This document shows, in pieces, positions 1 to 8,305 of a stretch of DNA of 52,404 bases. Location of the stretch: the NCBI GenBank assembly GCA_964455375.1, contig CAYVXE010000022.1, forward strand, positions 1 through 52,404. The letters run 5' to 3'. Source of the DNA: CAYVXE01 sp964455375. Its GTDB lineage: Bacteria > Zhuqueibacterota > Zhuqueibacteria > Oceanimicrobiales > Oceanimicrobiaceae. Position 1 is the stretch's first letter. Each line of letters opens with the position of its first letter. Made by a program: the position numbers and the translations under genes. A model generated the notes under the pieces. The model did not search any database and was not told where the DNA came from. It saw only the letters and a program-made list of their open reading frames with translations.

Positions 1-14
1 TTGGAGAAAAAAAT

Positions 15-1880
15 ATGATTTTCGGAATCGTACATCGGGACAGGAATAAAACAGTAAATAAAGAACGATTTTTTAATTTACTGCCTGAGGGGAATTCGGA
101 AAAGCCGACTAATTCCTTTATGGATCGTCACATCGCTATTGGCGTCAGTGAATCTGGAGTGTCGACTATTGACAATGGTACCGGTTTAGCCTATAATAAC
201 GATAAATCTGTTGTCGTTGCAGCTTCAGGAAATATTTTTGGGGATGCGAATACAAGCCAGTTTAGCAGAAAACCGGAAGATTCGACGGCGAGTTTTCTCC
301 TTGCTGCGTATGAAAAAAAAGGTGAAGCTGCATTTGCAAAGTTGAACGGTCAATATTCCGCGGCAATCTGGGATGCTTCCAAAGATAAATTTATTTTGAC
401 TCGCGACCATGTGGGATTTGAACCGTTCTTTTATTTCTGGGATGATGAAACCCTGCTGTTTTGTTCCTCCTTTAAAGCACTGGTAAAAGATGAGCAGATC
501 AAAGATAACGTCAATTTTCGTGCGATACGAAACTATCTTCTGTTTAATTACAATCCCGGTCTTGACACGTTCATTCAGAAGGTAAGAAAAATACAGACCG
601 GTCACTGCCTCGTTTTAGAAAAAGAAAAGCTGCAAACAAAGAAATACTGGAATCTATCCTACCAGCATCAAAACGGACGCCAGACGGAAGATTACATGGC
701 AGAACTGCTTGAGTTGACAAAGGATGCCATTAAAATCAGAGCTAATGTGAGCGACTCTGACCCGGGTGCATTCCTCAGCGGTGGGATGGATTCAAGCTCC
801 GTGGTGGGGTTGCTTCATGGTTTAACCGATAAAACAACGCATACGTTTTCTTTTCGGTGTGCAGAAAAATCTGTGGATGAATCTCATTTTGCCAGAGTAA
901 TGGCAAAACACTACCAAACCCAGCACAACGAAGTTCAGTTTACTGCTGATGAGCTGGTTCACTTAAATGAAATGACCAATTGGATGGAAGAACCGCTTTG
1001 CGACATCGGCGTTGAATTGGGCTCTTTTATTCTTGGACGGGCTGCCAGAGACAAGGTGAAATATATTTTGACAGGAGACGGTGGGGACGAGCTTTACGCC
1101 GGTCACCCGGTGTACATCGCTGACCAAATGGCTGCAAAATTTGATAAGATTCCTGCTCCTTTACGGGTGGGAATTACGAAAACGGCCCAATTACTACCGG
1201 ACTCCGATAAAAAGAAAAGTCTTTTGATTAAAGCCAGACGCTTTGCTTACAGCGTAGAATTTCCCCGGGAATTGCTGAGTAACCGCTGGCGCATTTATTA
1301 TAATGACCACGAGCTGCTGCAGTTGTTTAATGGTGAATTCGGCTCACAGTTTGGTGAATTGAATTCATATAAGGATATTACAAATCTTTATGCAGATGCT
1401 GACGGGCCGGATTTATTGAGCCGCAGTCTGTATGGGGATTATCAGACATTGGTGCATTTTCATGTGGACAGACTGAGACTTACGCGTGCTTCCGGCATTG
1501 AAGCGAGGTTTCCACTGCATGATTATCGGTTGATTGAATTTTCCGCAACCATTCCGGCGCATCTAAAGATCAAAGGTTCGCAGGTAAAATATATTCAGAA
1601 AAAAGCGCTTGAAGGCGTGCTTCCGGATGAAATTGTTTTTCGCAAAGACAAAATGGGGCATAATGTTCCCATGAAAAACTGGATGCGGGAGACGCCGGTT
1701 TTCCGGGAATTGATGCAGGATGTCCTGTCCGAACATGCCATTAAAAAGCGCGGCTATTTTAATCCTTCGTTTATTCAGCACATGCTAGACAACCATTTGA
1801 AGAAGAGAAAAGATTATTCGCACCGGCTGTACGCACTTCTAGTTTTGGAATTGTGGTTGCAAAACAATCTTGATAATTAA
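15..1880 (+). CDS. Asparagine synthase-like amidotransferase with degenerate glutaminase domain
   Basis: 621 aa, the usual AsnB length. The C-terminal synthetase domain is intact: the ATP-binding P-loop SGGMDSSS is at residues 255-262 and GDGGDEL at 354-360. The N-terminal class II glutaminase domain is degenerate: the protein starts MIFGIV instead of MCGIV, so the catalytic Cys2 is gone, and the usual RRLSI and NGEIYN blocks are not recognisable. A GGAG site at 3-6 precedes the ATG at 15. The family transfers ammonia from glutamine to an acyl-adenylate. This copy probably uses free ammonia or another nitrogen donor, or amidates a sugar acid in the polysaccharide. Such proteins are common in EPS loci. 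The family is certain; the substrate is unknown. Confidence 0.88.
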   Translation: MIFGIVHRDRNKTVNKERFFNLLPEGNSEKPTNSFMDRHIAIGVSESGVSTIDNGTGLAYNNDKSVVVAASGNIFGDANTSQFSRKPEDSTASFLLAAYEKKGEAAFAKLNGQYSAAIWDASKDKFILTRDHVGFEPFFYFWDDETLLFCSSFKALVKDEQIKDNVNFRAIRNYLLFNYNPGLDTFIQKVRKIQTGHCLVLEKEKLQTKKYWNLSYQHQNGRQTEDYMAELLELTKDAIKIRANVSDSDPGAFLSGGMDSSSVVGLLHGLTDKTTHTFSFRCAEKSVDESHFARVMAKHYQTQHNEVQFTADELVHLNEMTNWMEEPLCDIGVELGSFILGRAARDKVKYILTGDGGDELYAGHPVYIADQMAAKFDKIPAPLRVGITKTAQLLPDSDKKKSLLIKARRFAYSVEFPRELLSNRWRIYYNDHELLQLFNGEFGSQFGELNSYKDITNLYADADGPDLLSRSLYGDYQTLVHFHVDRLRLTRASGIEARFPLHDYRLIEFSATIPAHLKIKGSQVKYIQKKALEGVLPDEIVFRKDKMGHNVPMKNWMRETPVFRELMQDVLSEHAIKKRGYFNPSFIQHMLDNHLKKRKDYSHRLYALLVLELWLQNNLDN

Positions 1881-1898
1881 CTGTTCTGTTTAATCGGG

Positions 1899-1905
1899 AA
1901 GGAGG
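1899..1905 (+). promoter_or_regulatory. Ribosome binding site fixing the GTG start of proC
   Basis: AAGGAGG lies 4 nt before GTG at 1910. The ATG at 1908 reads into an immediate stop (ATG TGC TAA), so the GTG is the real start. Confidence 0.75.
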
Positions 1906-1909
1906 AAAT

Positions 1910-2728
1910 GTGCTAAGTAAATCGAAAATCGCGGTCATAGGCGCTGGCAAGATGGGGGAGACATTGTCGTGCAGTATGTTGGATGCCGGGGTGGTTTCTA
2001 AAGACCAGATAATTGCTGCGGACAGGCATGCGGAACGATTGGCCTATATTGCTGAAAAATACGGTATCGAGACTACTACTGAAAATAAACAAGCAGTCAA
2101 AGAAGCGGATATTGTCTTGCTCTGTGTAAAACCACAGGCTGTTGATGCTGTTTTAGAGGATATTGGGCAGGTGTTGAATGAGGAACAGCTTGTCATTTCA
2201 ATTGTAGCGTCCTTGACGACGCAGCACATTGAAAAAAAACTAAAACATAACGTACCGGTGGTGCGTGTGATGCCCAATACACCGTGCTTAATCCGAAAAG
2301 GAATGACTGGAATTTGCCCGGGTAAATATGCAGATGACAATCACGTCGGTTATGCAGAGAACATTTTTAATGAAGTTGGGAGAACGCTTCGCATTGAGGA
2401 AAAGCATTTGGATGCGGTTACCGGATTGAGCGCCAGCGGCCCGGCTTTTATTTATGTAATTATTGAGTCGATGGCGGAAGGTGGTGTAAAAGTCGGTTTG
2501 CCGAGAGACATAGCCACGGAGTTGGCTGCACAAACGGTCTTAGGTTCTGCAAGTATGGTACTTGAAACCGGAAACCATCCGGCTTTGCTGAAAGATGCGG
2601 TAACCACACCCGCAGGTTGCACCATCGATGGCCTCATGGAGTTAGAGGAAGGCGGTTTAAGAGTGACATTGATCAAAACCATCGTGAAAGCAACTGAACG
2701 TGCTCGCGAACTCATAAAAGACAAATAA
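1910..2728 (+). CDS. proC: Pyrroline-5-carboxylate reductase (ProC)
   Basis: 272 aa, full family length. It catalyses the last step of proline synthesis, reducing 1-pyrroline-5-carboxylate with NAD(P)H in the cytoplasm. The Rossmann motif AVIGAGKMGE is near the N-terminus, followed by VVRVMPNTPC and the conserved C-terminal stretch SGPAFIYVIIESMAEGGVK. The TTPAGCTIDGL block corresponds to the family PGGTT signature. It starts with GTG behind AAGGAGG, 29 nt after the asparagine-synthase-like gene, and ends 1 nt before the next ATG, so it appears co-transcribed with EPS genes. A primary-metabolism gene here is unusual, but nothing in the sequence suggests a changed function. Confidence 0.95.
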   Translation: MLSKSKIAVIGAGKMGETLSCSMLDAGVVSKDQIIAADRHAERLAYIAEKYGIETTTENKQAVKEADIVLLCVKPQAVDAVLEDIGQVLNEEQLVISIVASLTTQHIEKKLKHNVPVVRVMPNTPCLIRKGMTGICPGKYADDNHVGYAENIFNEVGRTLRIEEKHLDAVTGLSASGPAFIYVIIESMAEGGVKVGLPRDIATELAAQTVLGSASMVLETGNHPALLKDAVTTPAGCTIDGLMELEEGGLRVTLIKTIVKATERARELIKDK

Positions 2729-2729
2729 G

Positions 2730-3338
2730 ATGCCGTTACCCATAGGACATTCATTATCAGCGTATGCTATTTACGATGCAGTCAGCAAAAAGGAACGTGC
2801 ATTTTCCTGGCGGGTTCTACTGTCATTTGTTTTTATTACGAATTTGCCTGATTTTGATTTTCTGCCCGGGTATCTAATTGGGAATCCGAACTTGTATCAT
2901 CGGTCGTTTTACAGCCACAGTATCGGTGCTTCCCTGATTGCAGGAGCTATTTTCGGGAGCATAAGTTCCAGAATTGATGGAAAAAGTTTCTGGTTTAATT
3001 TTTGCCTGTTTACGGGTTTGTATTTTTTACACGTTGTTTTAGATGTTTTTTCGGTAGATACAAGCAGACCCTATGGTGTTCCTATGTTTTGGCCATTTTC
3101 TAAAAACTATATTCATTCGCCGGTATCTATTTTTATGGCAATTCAAAAATCGAGTCAAAGTCAGAGTTTTTTGCAAAGCCTGTTTGTGAGACACAATATT
3201 CTGGCCGCACTTTGGGAGTTTATTGTTTTTCTGCCTGTCATGGTATTCATAAAATTTATAAAATCGAAAAATAGGATATTCTCCACTTTTTTCCATAAAC
3301 GTCAAGTTCGGACTAAACAGGTTAATGATAATACATGA
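2730..3338 (+). CDS. DUF457/YdjM-like membrane-bound metal-dependent hydrolase
   Basis: 202 aa integral membrane protein with about four hydrophobic segments. Conserved polar residues of the DUF457 (YdjM) family are present: PIGHS at residues 4-8, NLPDFDFLPG, YHRSFYSHS and HVVLDVFSVD followed by GVPMFWPFS. The family is predicted to hold a metal through these His and Asp residues, and it is often described as an inner-membrane hydrolase, but its reaction is not established. The ATG sits 1 nt after the proC stop and the 3' end overlaps the next gene by 4 nt, indicating translational coupling. A role in lipid or polymer processing at the membrane is only inferred from context. Confidence 0.8.
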   Translation: MPLPIGHSLSAYAIYDAVSKKERAFSWRVLLSFVFITNLPDFDFLPGYLIGNPNLYHRSFYSHSIGASLIAGAIFGSISSRIDGKSFWFNFCLFTGLYFLHVVLDVFSVDTSRPYGVPMFWPFSKNYIHSPVSIFMAIQKSSQSQSFLQSLFVRHNILAALWEFIVFLPVMVFIKFIKSKNRIFSTFFHKRQVRTKQVNDNT

Positions 3339-4279
3339 AACAGACGGATTATTCAATTGTAGTTCCGGTCATGAATGAAGAGGAAAATATAAAAATACTT
3401 TATAATCGCATCTCTGAAGTCATGAAAAAAATGACCCCTCATTATGAAATCATTTTTGTGGATGACGGTAGTACGGACAAAACATACGCGATTTTGAAAT
3501 CTCTGCATGACAAAGACAACCATCTAAAGGTGATTAAATTCCGACGGAATTTTGGCCAATCCGCGGCCATGGCCGCAGGTTTTGAACACACATGTGGCAA
3601 AGTTGTGATCTCCATGGATGGTGATTTGCAAAATGACCCGGCGGACATCCCCAGTCTGGTCAATAAATTGAATGAAGGAAATGATATTGTTGCAGGATGG
3701 CGAAAAAACAGGAAAGATAAGCTCATTATCCGCAAAGTGCCGTCGAAAATTGCTAACAAAATTATCCGTAAATTGACTGGGGTAAAATTGCATGACACAG
3801 GATGTTCTTTAAAAGTTTACCGATCCGAGATTATTCATAAGATCAGGCTTTACGGTGAACTGCACCGGTTTATTCCGGTTCTGGCAAGAATTGAAGGAGC
3901 ACGAATATCGGAAATAGTCGTTAATCACCATGCCAGACAATTCGGTGAGTCAAAATATAACATCACGCGTACGTTTAGAGTGATAATGGATTTAACGACG
4001 CTTAACCTGTTTATTAAATATTTAACGAAACCGATCCATTTTTTTGGGATGCTTGGTTTTATTTTTAATCTGATTGGCACAATCGCATTAGCGATCAGCG
4101 GGTATTTTTTGCTGACCCGGGTTTACGATCTCACGGAATTGAATGTGTTCGTTTCTTTCGCATTTTTAATGCTGGCATCCGGCTTTCAATTTATTTTTTA
4201 TGGGTTGATCGCTAATCTGGTAGTGAAAACCGGCGATAAACATAATAGTCAATTAAAAGAGTATTTCTCCAGAATATAA
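3335..4279 (+). CDS. GT2 glycosyltransferase, DPM1/GtrB-like
   Basis: 314 aa. The N-terminal GT-A domain carries VVPVMNEEEN, VDDGSTD at residues 42-48 and the metal-binding DGDLQNDP (DGD at 95-97). Two hydrophobic hairpin segments follow at roughly 235-260 and 270-295, as in GtrB and ArnC, which transfer a sugar from a nucleotide donor to a polyprenyl phosphate on the cytoplasmic face. It overlaps the upstream gene by 4 nt (ATGA) and is the first of three consecutive genes of this class. It probably makes a polyprenyl-phosphate sugar used by one of the GT-C enzymes in the locus. The sugar is not predictable. Confidence 0.92.
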   Translation: MKQTDYSIVVPVMNEEENIKILYNRISEVMKKMTPHYEIIFVDDGSTDKTYAILKSLHDKDNHLKVIKFRRNFGQSAAMAAGFEHTCGKVVISMDGDLQNDPADIPSLVNKLNEGNDIVAGWRKNRKDKLIIRKVPSKIANKIIRKLTGVKLHDTGCSLKVYRSEIIHKIRLYGELHRFIPVLARIEGARISEIVVNHHARQFGESKYNITRTFRVIMDLTTLNLFIKYLTKPIHFFGMLGFIFNLIGTIALAISGYFLLTRVYDLTELNVFVSFAFLMLASGFQFIFYGLIANLVVKTGDKHNSQLKEYFSRI

Positions 4280-4300
4280 TCATGTTTTTAGGGAAGGTAA

Positions 4301-5293
4301 ATGGCTAAGGAAACCGCAGTAAAGGACATTACAACCGTGCAAAAACGCACGAATCGCGTGAACGGGAAAAAAGTGAGGACGTCTGTTATCGTCAACGTTT
4401 TTAATCTTGAAAAAGATATTAGGGAAGTTTACAAGTCTTTGGTTGAGGGATTGAAACGTAAAAGTTATGAAATTGTTTTTGTGGACAACGGAAGTCAGGA
4501 CCGGTCGTGGGATCGTCTCAAAGAGTTGGCCGAAAAGGACAAAAAAGTGAAACTGATCCGGTTCCGCAGTGCGTTTGGGGAATCAGCGGCTTTTGACGCC
4601 GGGTTGAAACAAGCGCAAGGTGAAAATATTGTCTTCTTTACCATGCGGGTCAGGATAAATGCAGCCCAAATCGGTGCTCTCTTACAAAAGCTGGACGATG
4701 GTTGTGACCTTGTGATGGGCTGGCGGCATCCGCGCAGGGATTCTTTCTTAAATCAGTTCATCTCCAGAACATTTAATAAAATTATCCATTGGGTATCTAA
4801 AAGCCAACTGCACGACGTTAATAGTGGTGTGTTTGCTGCTAAAAAAGCTGCCCTTCAGGATATCCCAATTTACGGAAATTTGAATATCTTTCTGCCTATT
4901 TTAGCAGCAGGTAAGGGGTATGTAGTTGGTGACGTGAAGATTGAACAATTACCGGGTGCTTTTCGTCAATCAAACTCTCTTATTGAATATATTCAACGGC
5001 TTCTTGATATCTTGACGGTTGTATTTATTACGAATTATTCAAAAAAGCCGTTACATTTTCTTGGATTTGTCGGTTCAGTCTTCACCATTATCGGTCTTGC
5101 CATGAATGGTTATTTGTTTTTTTACAGAATTTTTCAATTCGGGCCCATTGCAGGACGACCGTTGCTTCTCCTCGGTGCTTTATCATTGGTCATTGGTATT
5201 CAAATGATTTCCATCGGTCTCATTGGTGAAATGATTATTTTTATTCACGCAAAAGAAATTAAAGAATATAATATAGAAGAAATATTGGACTAA
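4301..5293 (+). CDS. GT2-like paralogue lacking the DXD motif
   Basis: 330 aa. It has the same architecture as its two neighbours: a GT-A-like domain with VDNGSQD at residues 61-67 and two C-terminal membrane segments. Where the upstream gene has MDGDLQNDP, this one has MRVRINAAQ: Arg116-Val117-Arg118 replaces the metal-binding Asp-X-Asp. The flanking sequence stays well conserved (GESAAFDAG before, LVMGWRHPRRD after), so it does not look like a decayed pseudogene. It is probably non-catalytic or metal-independent, perhaps a partner or scaffold for the enzymes on either side. It ends in TAATG, overlapping the next start by 1 nt. Confidence 0.85.
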   Translation: MAKETAVKDITTVQKRTNRVNGKKVRTSVIVNVFNLEKDIREVYKSLVEGLKRKSYEIVFVDNGSQDRSWDRLKELAEKDKKVKLIRFRSAFGESAAFDAGLKQAQGENIVFFTMRVRINAAQIGALLQKLDDGCDLVMGWRHPRRDSFLNQFISRTFNKIIHWVSKSQLHDVNSGVFAAKKAALQDIPIYGNLNIFLPILAAGKGYVVGDVKIEQLPGAFRQSNSLIEYIQRLLDILTVVFITNYSKKPLHFLGFVGSVFTIIGLAMNGYLFFYRIFQFGPIAGRPLLLLGALSLVIGIQMISIGLIGEMIIFIHAKEIKEYNIEEILD

Positions 5294-6306
5294 TGAAGCT
5301 AATCATTCAAATTCCGTGTTTGAACGAAGAAGAGACTCTCCCCATAACGTATCGTGATCTACCCGGGAAAATTGATGGGGTAGATGAAATCGAGACATTG
5401 ATCATCGATGACGGCAGCACAGATCGAACGGTAGAGATCGCCAGAGAATTGGGCATCAACCACGTTGTCCGCCATACCAACAACAAAGGCCTTGCAGAAG
5501 CATTCATGACCGGTGTTGACGCCTGTTTGAAATTAGGCGCAGATATCATTGTTAATACAGACGGGGATAATCAATATCCGGGAGAGAGCATTGCCGATTT
5601 AATTGAGCCTATTCTCAGTGGAGAGGCAGACATGGTCGTCGGTGACCGGCAAACCAATGAAATTCAGCATTTTTCTTTTTTGAAGAAGCAGTTGCAGTCG
5701 CTGGGTAGCTGGGTGGTACGCCATGTATCCGAAACCGATGTGCCGGACGCTCCCAGCGGATTCCGTGCCTTCAGCAAGGAAGCGGCTTTACGGATGAACG
5801 TTATTTCAAAGTTTTCATATACACTAGAGACAATCATCCAGGCTGGCAAGAAAAATCTCGCCATCAGTTCGGTTCCGGTAAAAACGAATAAAAAACTCCG
5901 GCAATCGCGATTGTTCAGCAGTATCCCCAAATATCTGAAACAGTCATTATCGACCATCATGCGTATTTACACCATGTACGAACCACTGAAAACATTTTCG
6001 TATATTGGTGGTGCGATATTTTTTGTCGGGATTGTCATTTCAATGCGGTTTATCTATTTTTACTTTATTGGAAGCGGTGGCGGACATATTCAATCATTGA
6101 TTTTTTCCGCAGTTCTTTTGATGATTGGGTTTCAGGTCATCATGATGGGATGGGTGGCTGATTTAATCGGCGGTCTCCGGCGACTGGTTGAAGACAGCTT
6201 GTTTCGGATTAAAAAACTGGAAATTGACAGTGAAACAACGAAAAAATCCAAATCTGCAAAAAATAATTCACGAATGAAAAATAATGTAAAGAAGGTAAAG
6301 GAATGA
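5293..6306 (+). CDS. GT2 glycosyltransferase, DPM1/GtrB-like
   Basis: 337 aa. The GT-A domain has IPCLNEEETL, IDDGSTD at residues 38-44 and NTDGDNQYPG (DGD at 90-92). Two hydrophobic segments near 233-255 and 265-290 are followed by a Lys-rich cytoplasmic tail. The APSGFRAFS motif is typical of polyprenyl-phosphate mannosyl- or glucosyltransferase-like members. It overlaps the upstream gene by 1 nt and the downstream oxidoreductase by 4 nt (ATGA), so the block 3335-7328 is strongly coupled. Likely role: loading an undecaprenyl-phosphate carrier with a sugar. Confidence 0.92.
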   Translation: MKLIIQIPCLNEEETLPITYRDLPGKIDGVDEIETLIIDDGSTDRTVEIARELGINHVVRHTNNKGLAEAFMTGVDACLKLGADIIVNTDGDNQYPGESIADLIEPILSGEADMVVGDRQTNEIQHFSFLKKQLQSLGSWVVRHVSETDVPDAPSGFRAFSKEAALRMNVISKFSYTLETIIQAGKKNLAISSVPVKTNKKLRQSRLFSSIPKYLKQSLSTIMRIYTMYEPLKTFSYIGGAIFFVGIVISMRFIYFYFIGSGGGHIQSLIFSAVLLMIGFQVIMMGWVADLIGGLRRLVEDSLFRIKKLEIDSETTKKSKSAKNNSRMKNNVKKVKE

Positions 6307-7328
6307 AAGTTTCTGTCATTGGCATTGGTAAAATGGGCCTCCTGCATGCAGGAATTATGAACAACCTGGAAAATGTGACTTTAACAGCCATTTCAGATAC
6401 ATCAAAAATGCTGCTGAGTTTTACCAGGAATTTAAAAAATGACGTCGGAGTTTACGATAACTACGTCAAGATGCTTGACAAGGAAAAGCCTGATCTCACA
6501 GTGATTACCACGCCGGTTTTTTTGCATGTCCCCATGGCAAAAGAATGTGTTAAACGCAATATTCCGTTTTTTGTTGAAAAACCGTTGAGCCCGTTTAGCA
6601 GTGATGCTGCAGAGATGGTTGAAGCGATTGATCAGAAAAATTTAACCACGGCAGTGGGCTACATGATGCGCTATGTGGAGACTTTTGCAAAGGCAAAGGA
6701 AATCATCGACTCCGGTGTTCTCGGCAGGGTGATCAACTTTCGTTCTACAATTTATGTAGCACAACTTTTCAAAAAAGGTAAAGGGTGGCGCTATGATAAA
6801 AAAGAATCCGGCGGTGGCGTGGTCATCGGACAAGCAACGCATTTGATCGATTTGCTGAAATGGTATTTCGGGCCCGTGGAGACGGTTTCTGCTCACACGC
6901 AGAATTTCTATTCTGAAGAAGTGGAAGATTTTGCCCATGCTCATTTTGAGTTTCAAAGCGGTGTGACAGGCTGGCTTGATTCATCGTGGAGTATGCGTCA
7001 TCACCGCCTACTGGAAATCGTTATCGAAGTAAACGCAGAAAACGGTAATTTGACGGTTTCGGATGATGAAGTGAAATTCTTTTTGGATAAGCCAGCAAAT
7101 GGAACAGCAGCAGGCTGGACGTATTTTGCCCGTCCGGATTTGTTCGAAGGCGTGGAGATAGACCTGGGAGGTCCGCAATACACACGTCAGGATGTGCAGT
7201 TCATCGATGCCGTCAAGTCCGGCGGCAAAGTTGGCAATGACGTTCGAAGCGCCTACGAGGTGCAAAAAATCGTCGACGCGGTTTACATGTCTGCAGATAA
7301 ACATGGTGAACCGGTGAAAGTTCTGTAA
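6303..7328 (+). CDS. Gfo/Idh/MocA family sugar oxidoreductase
   Basis: 341 aa. The N-terminal Rossmann fold begins VIGIGKMGLLHAG, the conserved FFVEKPLSP motif places EKP at residues 92-94, and the C-terminal substrate domain has GGGVVIGQATHLIDLL with the usual catalytic-region His. The family oxidises or epimerises sugars and nucleotide sugars with NAD(P)(H). In EPS loci such enzymes commonly make UDP-uronic acid or keto-sugar derivatives. Its start overlaps the GT2 stop by 4 nt, and the aldo/keto-reductase-like gene follows after 19 nt, suggesting the two act on one precursor. The substrate is not predictable. Confidence 0.93.
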   Translation: MKVSVIGIGKMGLLHAGIMNNLENVTLTAISDTSKMLLSFTRNLKNDVGVYDNYVKMLDKEKPDLTVITTPVFLHVPMAKECVKRNIPFFVEKPLSPFSSDAAEMVEAIDQKNLTTAVGYMMRYVETFAKAKEIIDSGVLGRVINFRSTIYVAQLFKKGKGWRYDKKESGGGVVIGQATHLIDLLKWYFGPVETVSAHTQNFYSEEVEDFAHAHFEFQSGVTGWLDSSWSMRHHRLLEIVIEVNAENGNLTVSDDEVKFFLDKPANGTAAGWTYFARPDLFEGVEIDLGGPQYTRQDVQFIDAVKSGGKVGNDVRSAYEVQKIVDAVYMSADKHGEPVKVL

Positions 7329-7347
7329 AGGCCTATAGGAGAAAAAC

Positions 7348-8283
7348 ATGCTTGATAAGATCATTTTAGGACACAATCAATTTTTTGGCGTCAATCATCT
7401 GGTGGCGAATCTTGGAAACCAGAAGGAAGCTTATTTCAGTGATGTTGAGCGAATCATGGATATTATCGAATTCAGCTATGACCAGGGAGTACAAGGTCTT
7501 ATGATGTCAACACACGAGCGCGCCGTTTTTGTTTCCGATGAGATTCAAAAGAGGCATGAGCGATTGAGCGACCTGGGCGTTTATTTACTGGTTCCGTACG
7601 TTGCCAAATATATCAAACAGGCCAATGAAAAGGGTCTTGTAAATATCGTGAAAGACTCGCTCGGTGGAACCAGCTTTGGCGAAAAATTCAGCATGTTTAT
7701 GCGTGGGGGCATAGGACTTATCACAAAAGACATTCGAAAGATGATCACCGCCCTGATGGATTTCGAAATCGCACCGTTTAGAGGCTTGAATTTAAGAGCT
7801 ATTTTTCTCCACGATGTGATGACTGATTTAATATTGGGCTGGCAAATGGCAGATGTCCTGGAGCTTTATTATGATCATATCAAAGAAAAATATGGCACAA
7901 CGCCGGCATTTTGCACAAAGAATCTGCCAAAACTCATGCAGTTGCTGGAAAAAACGCATATCCAGAATCCACTGATTATGGCCTCCATAAACAAGGCGGG
8001 GTACCAGGTAAGTCCGTCACGAGAAGCATTTGAGGATTGTTTAAAGGAATACGATCTGCAATTGTTGGCTATGAGCACTCTTGCGGCCGGTTATCTCAAA
8101 CCGAAAGAAGCGTACGAATATTTGTACTCACTGCCGAAAATAGATTCTGTAGTCGTCGGTTTGTCGAAAAAAGACCATGCCATTGAAACCTTCACGGAGA
8201 TTCATTCTCAAATTGAAAAACGTGCAGCAAAACACAATGGTGCAAATGTTGCCGATAAGCACATTACAACCGAGACCGTTTAG
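7348..8283 (+). CDS. Aldo/keto reductase-like TIM-barrel protein of unknown function
   Basis: 311 aa, preceded by AGGAG at 7337-7341. The C-terminal segment IDSVVVGLSKKDHAIETF strongly resembles the end of aldo/keto reductase barrels. The N-terminus (LGHNQFFGVNH, then VQGLMMSTHERA) fits the first strands of a TIM barrel. I do not see a confident AKR Asp-Tyr-Lys-His tetrad, so the enzyme may be divergent or non-redox. It pairs with the upstream Gfo/Idh/MocA gene. A role in making or modifying a sugar precursor is inferred from neighbours only. Confidence 0.6.
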   Translation: MLDKIILGHNQFFGVNHLVANLGNQKEAYFSDVERIMDIIEFSYDQGVQGLMMSTHERAVFVSDEIQKRHERLSDLGVYLLVPYVAKYIKQANEKGLVNIVKDSLGGTSFGEKFSMFMRGGIGLITKDIRKMITALMDFEIAPFRGLNLRAIFLHDVMTDLILGWQMADVLELYYDHIKEKYGTTPAFCTKNLPKLMQLLEKTHIQNPLIMASINKAGYQVSPSREAFEDCLKEYDLQLLAMSTLAAGYLKPKEAYEYLYSLPKIDSVVVGLSKKDHAIETFTEIHSQIEKRAAKHNGANVADKHITTETV

Positions 8284-8305
8284 AAGATAGGGAGTTTTTT
8301 GTTTC

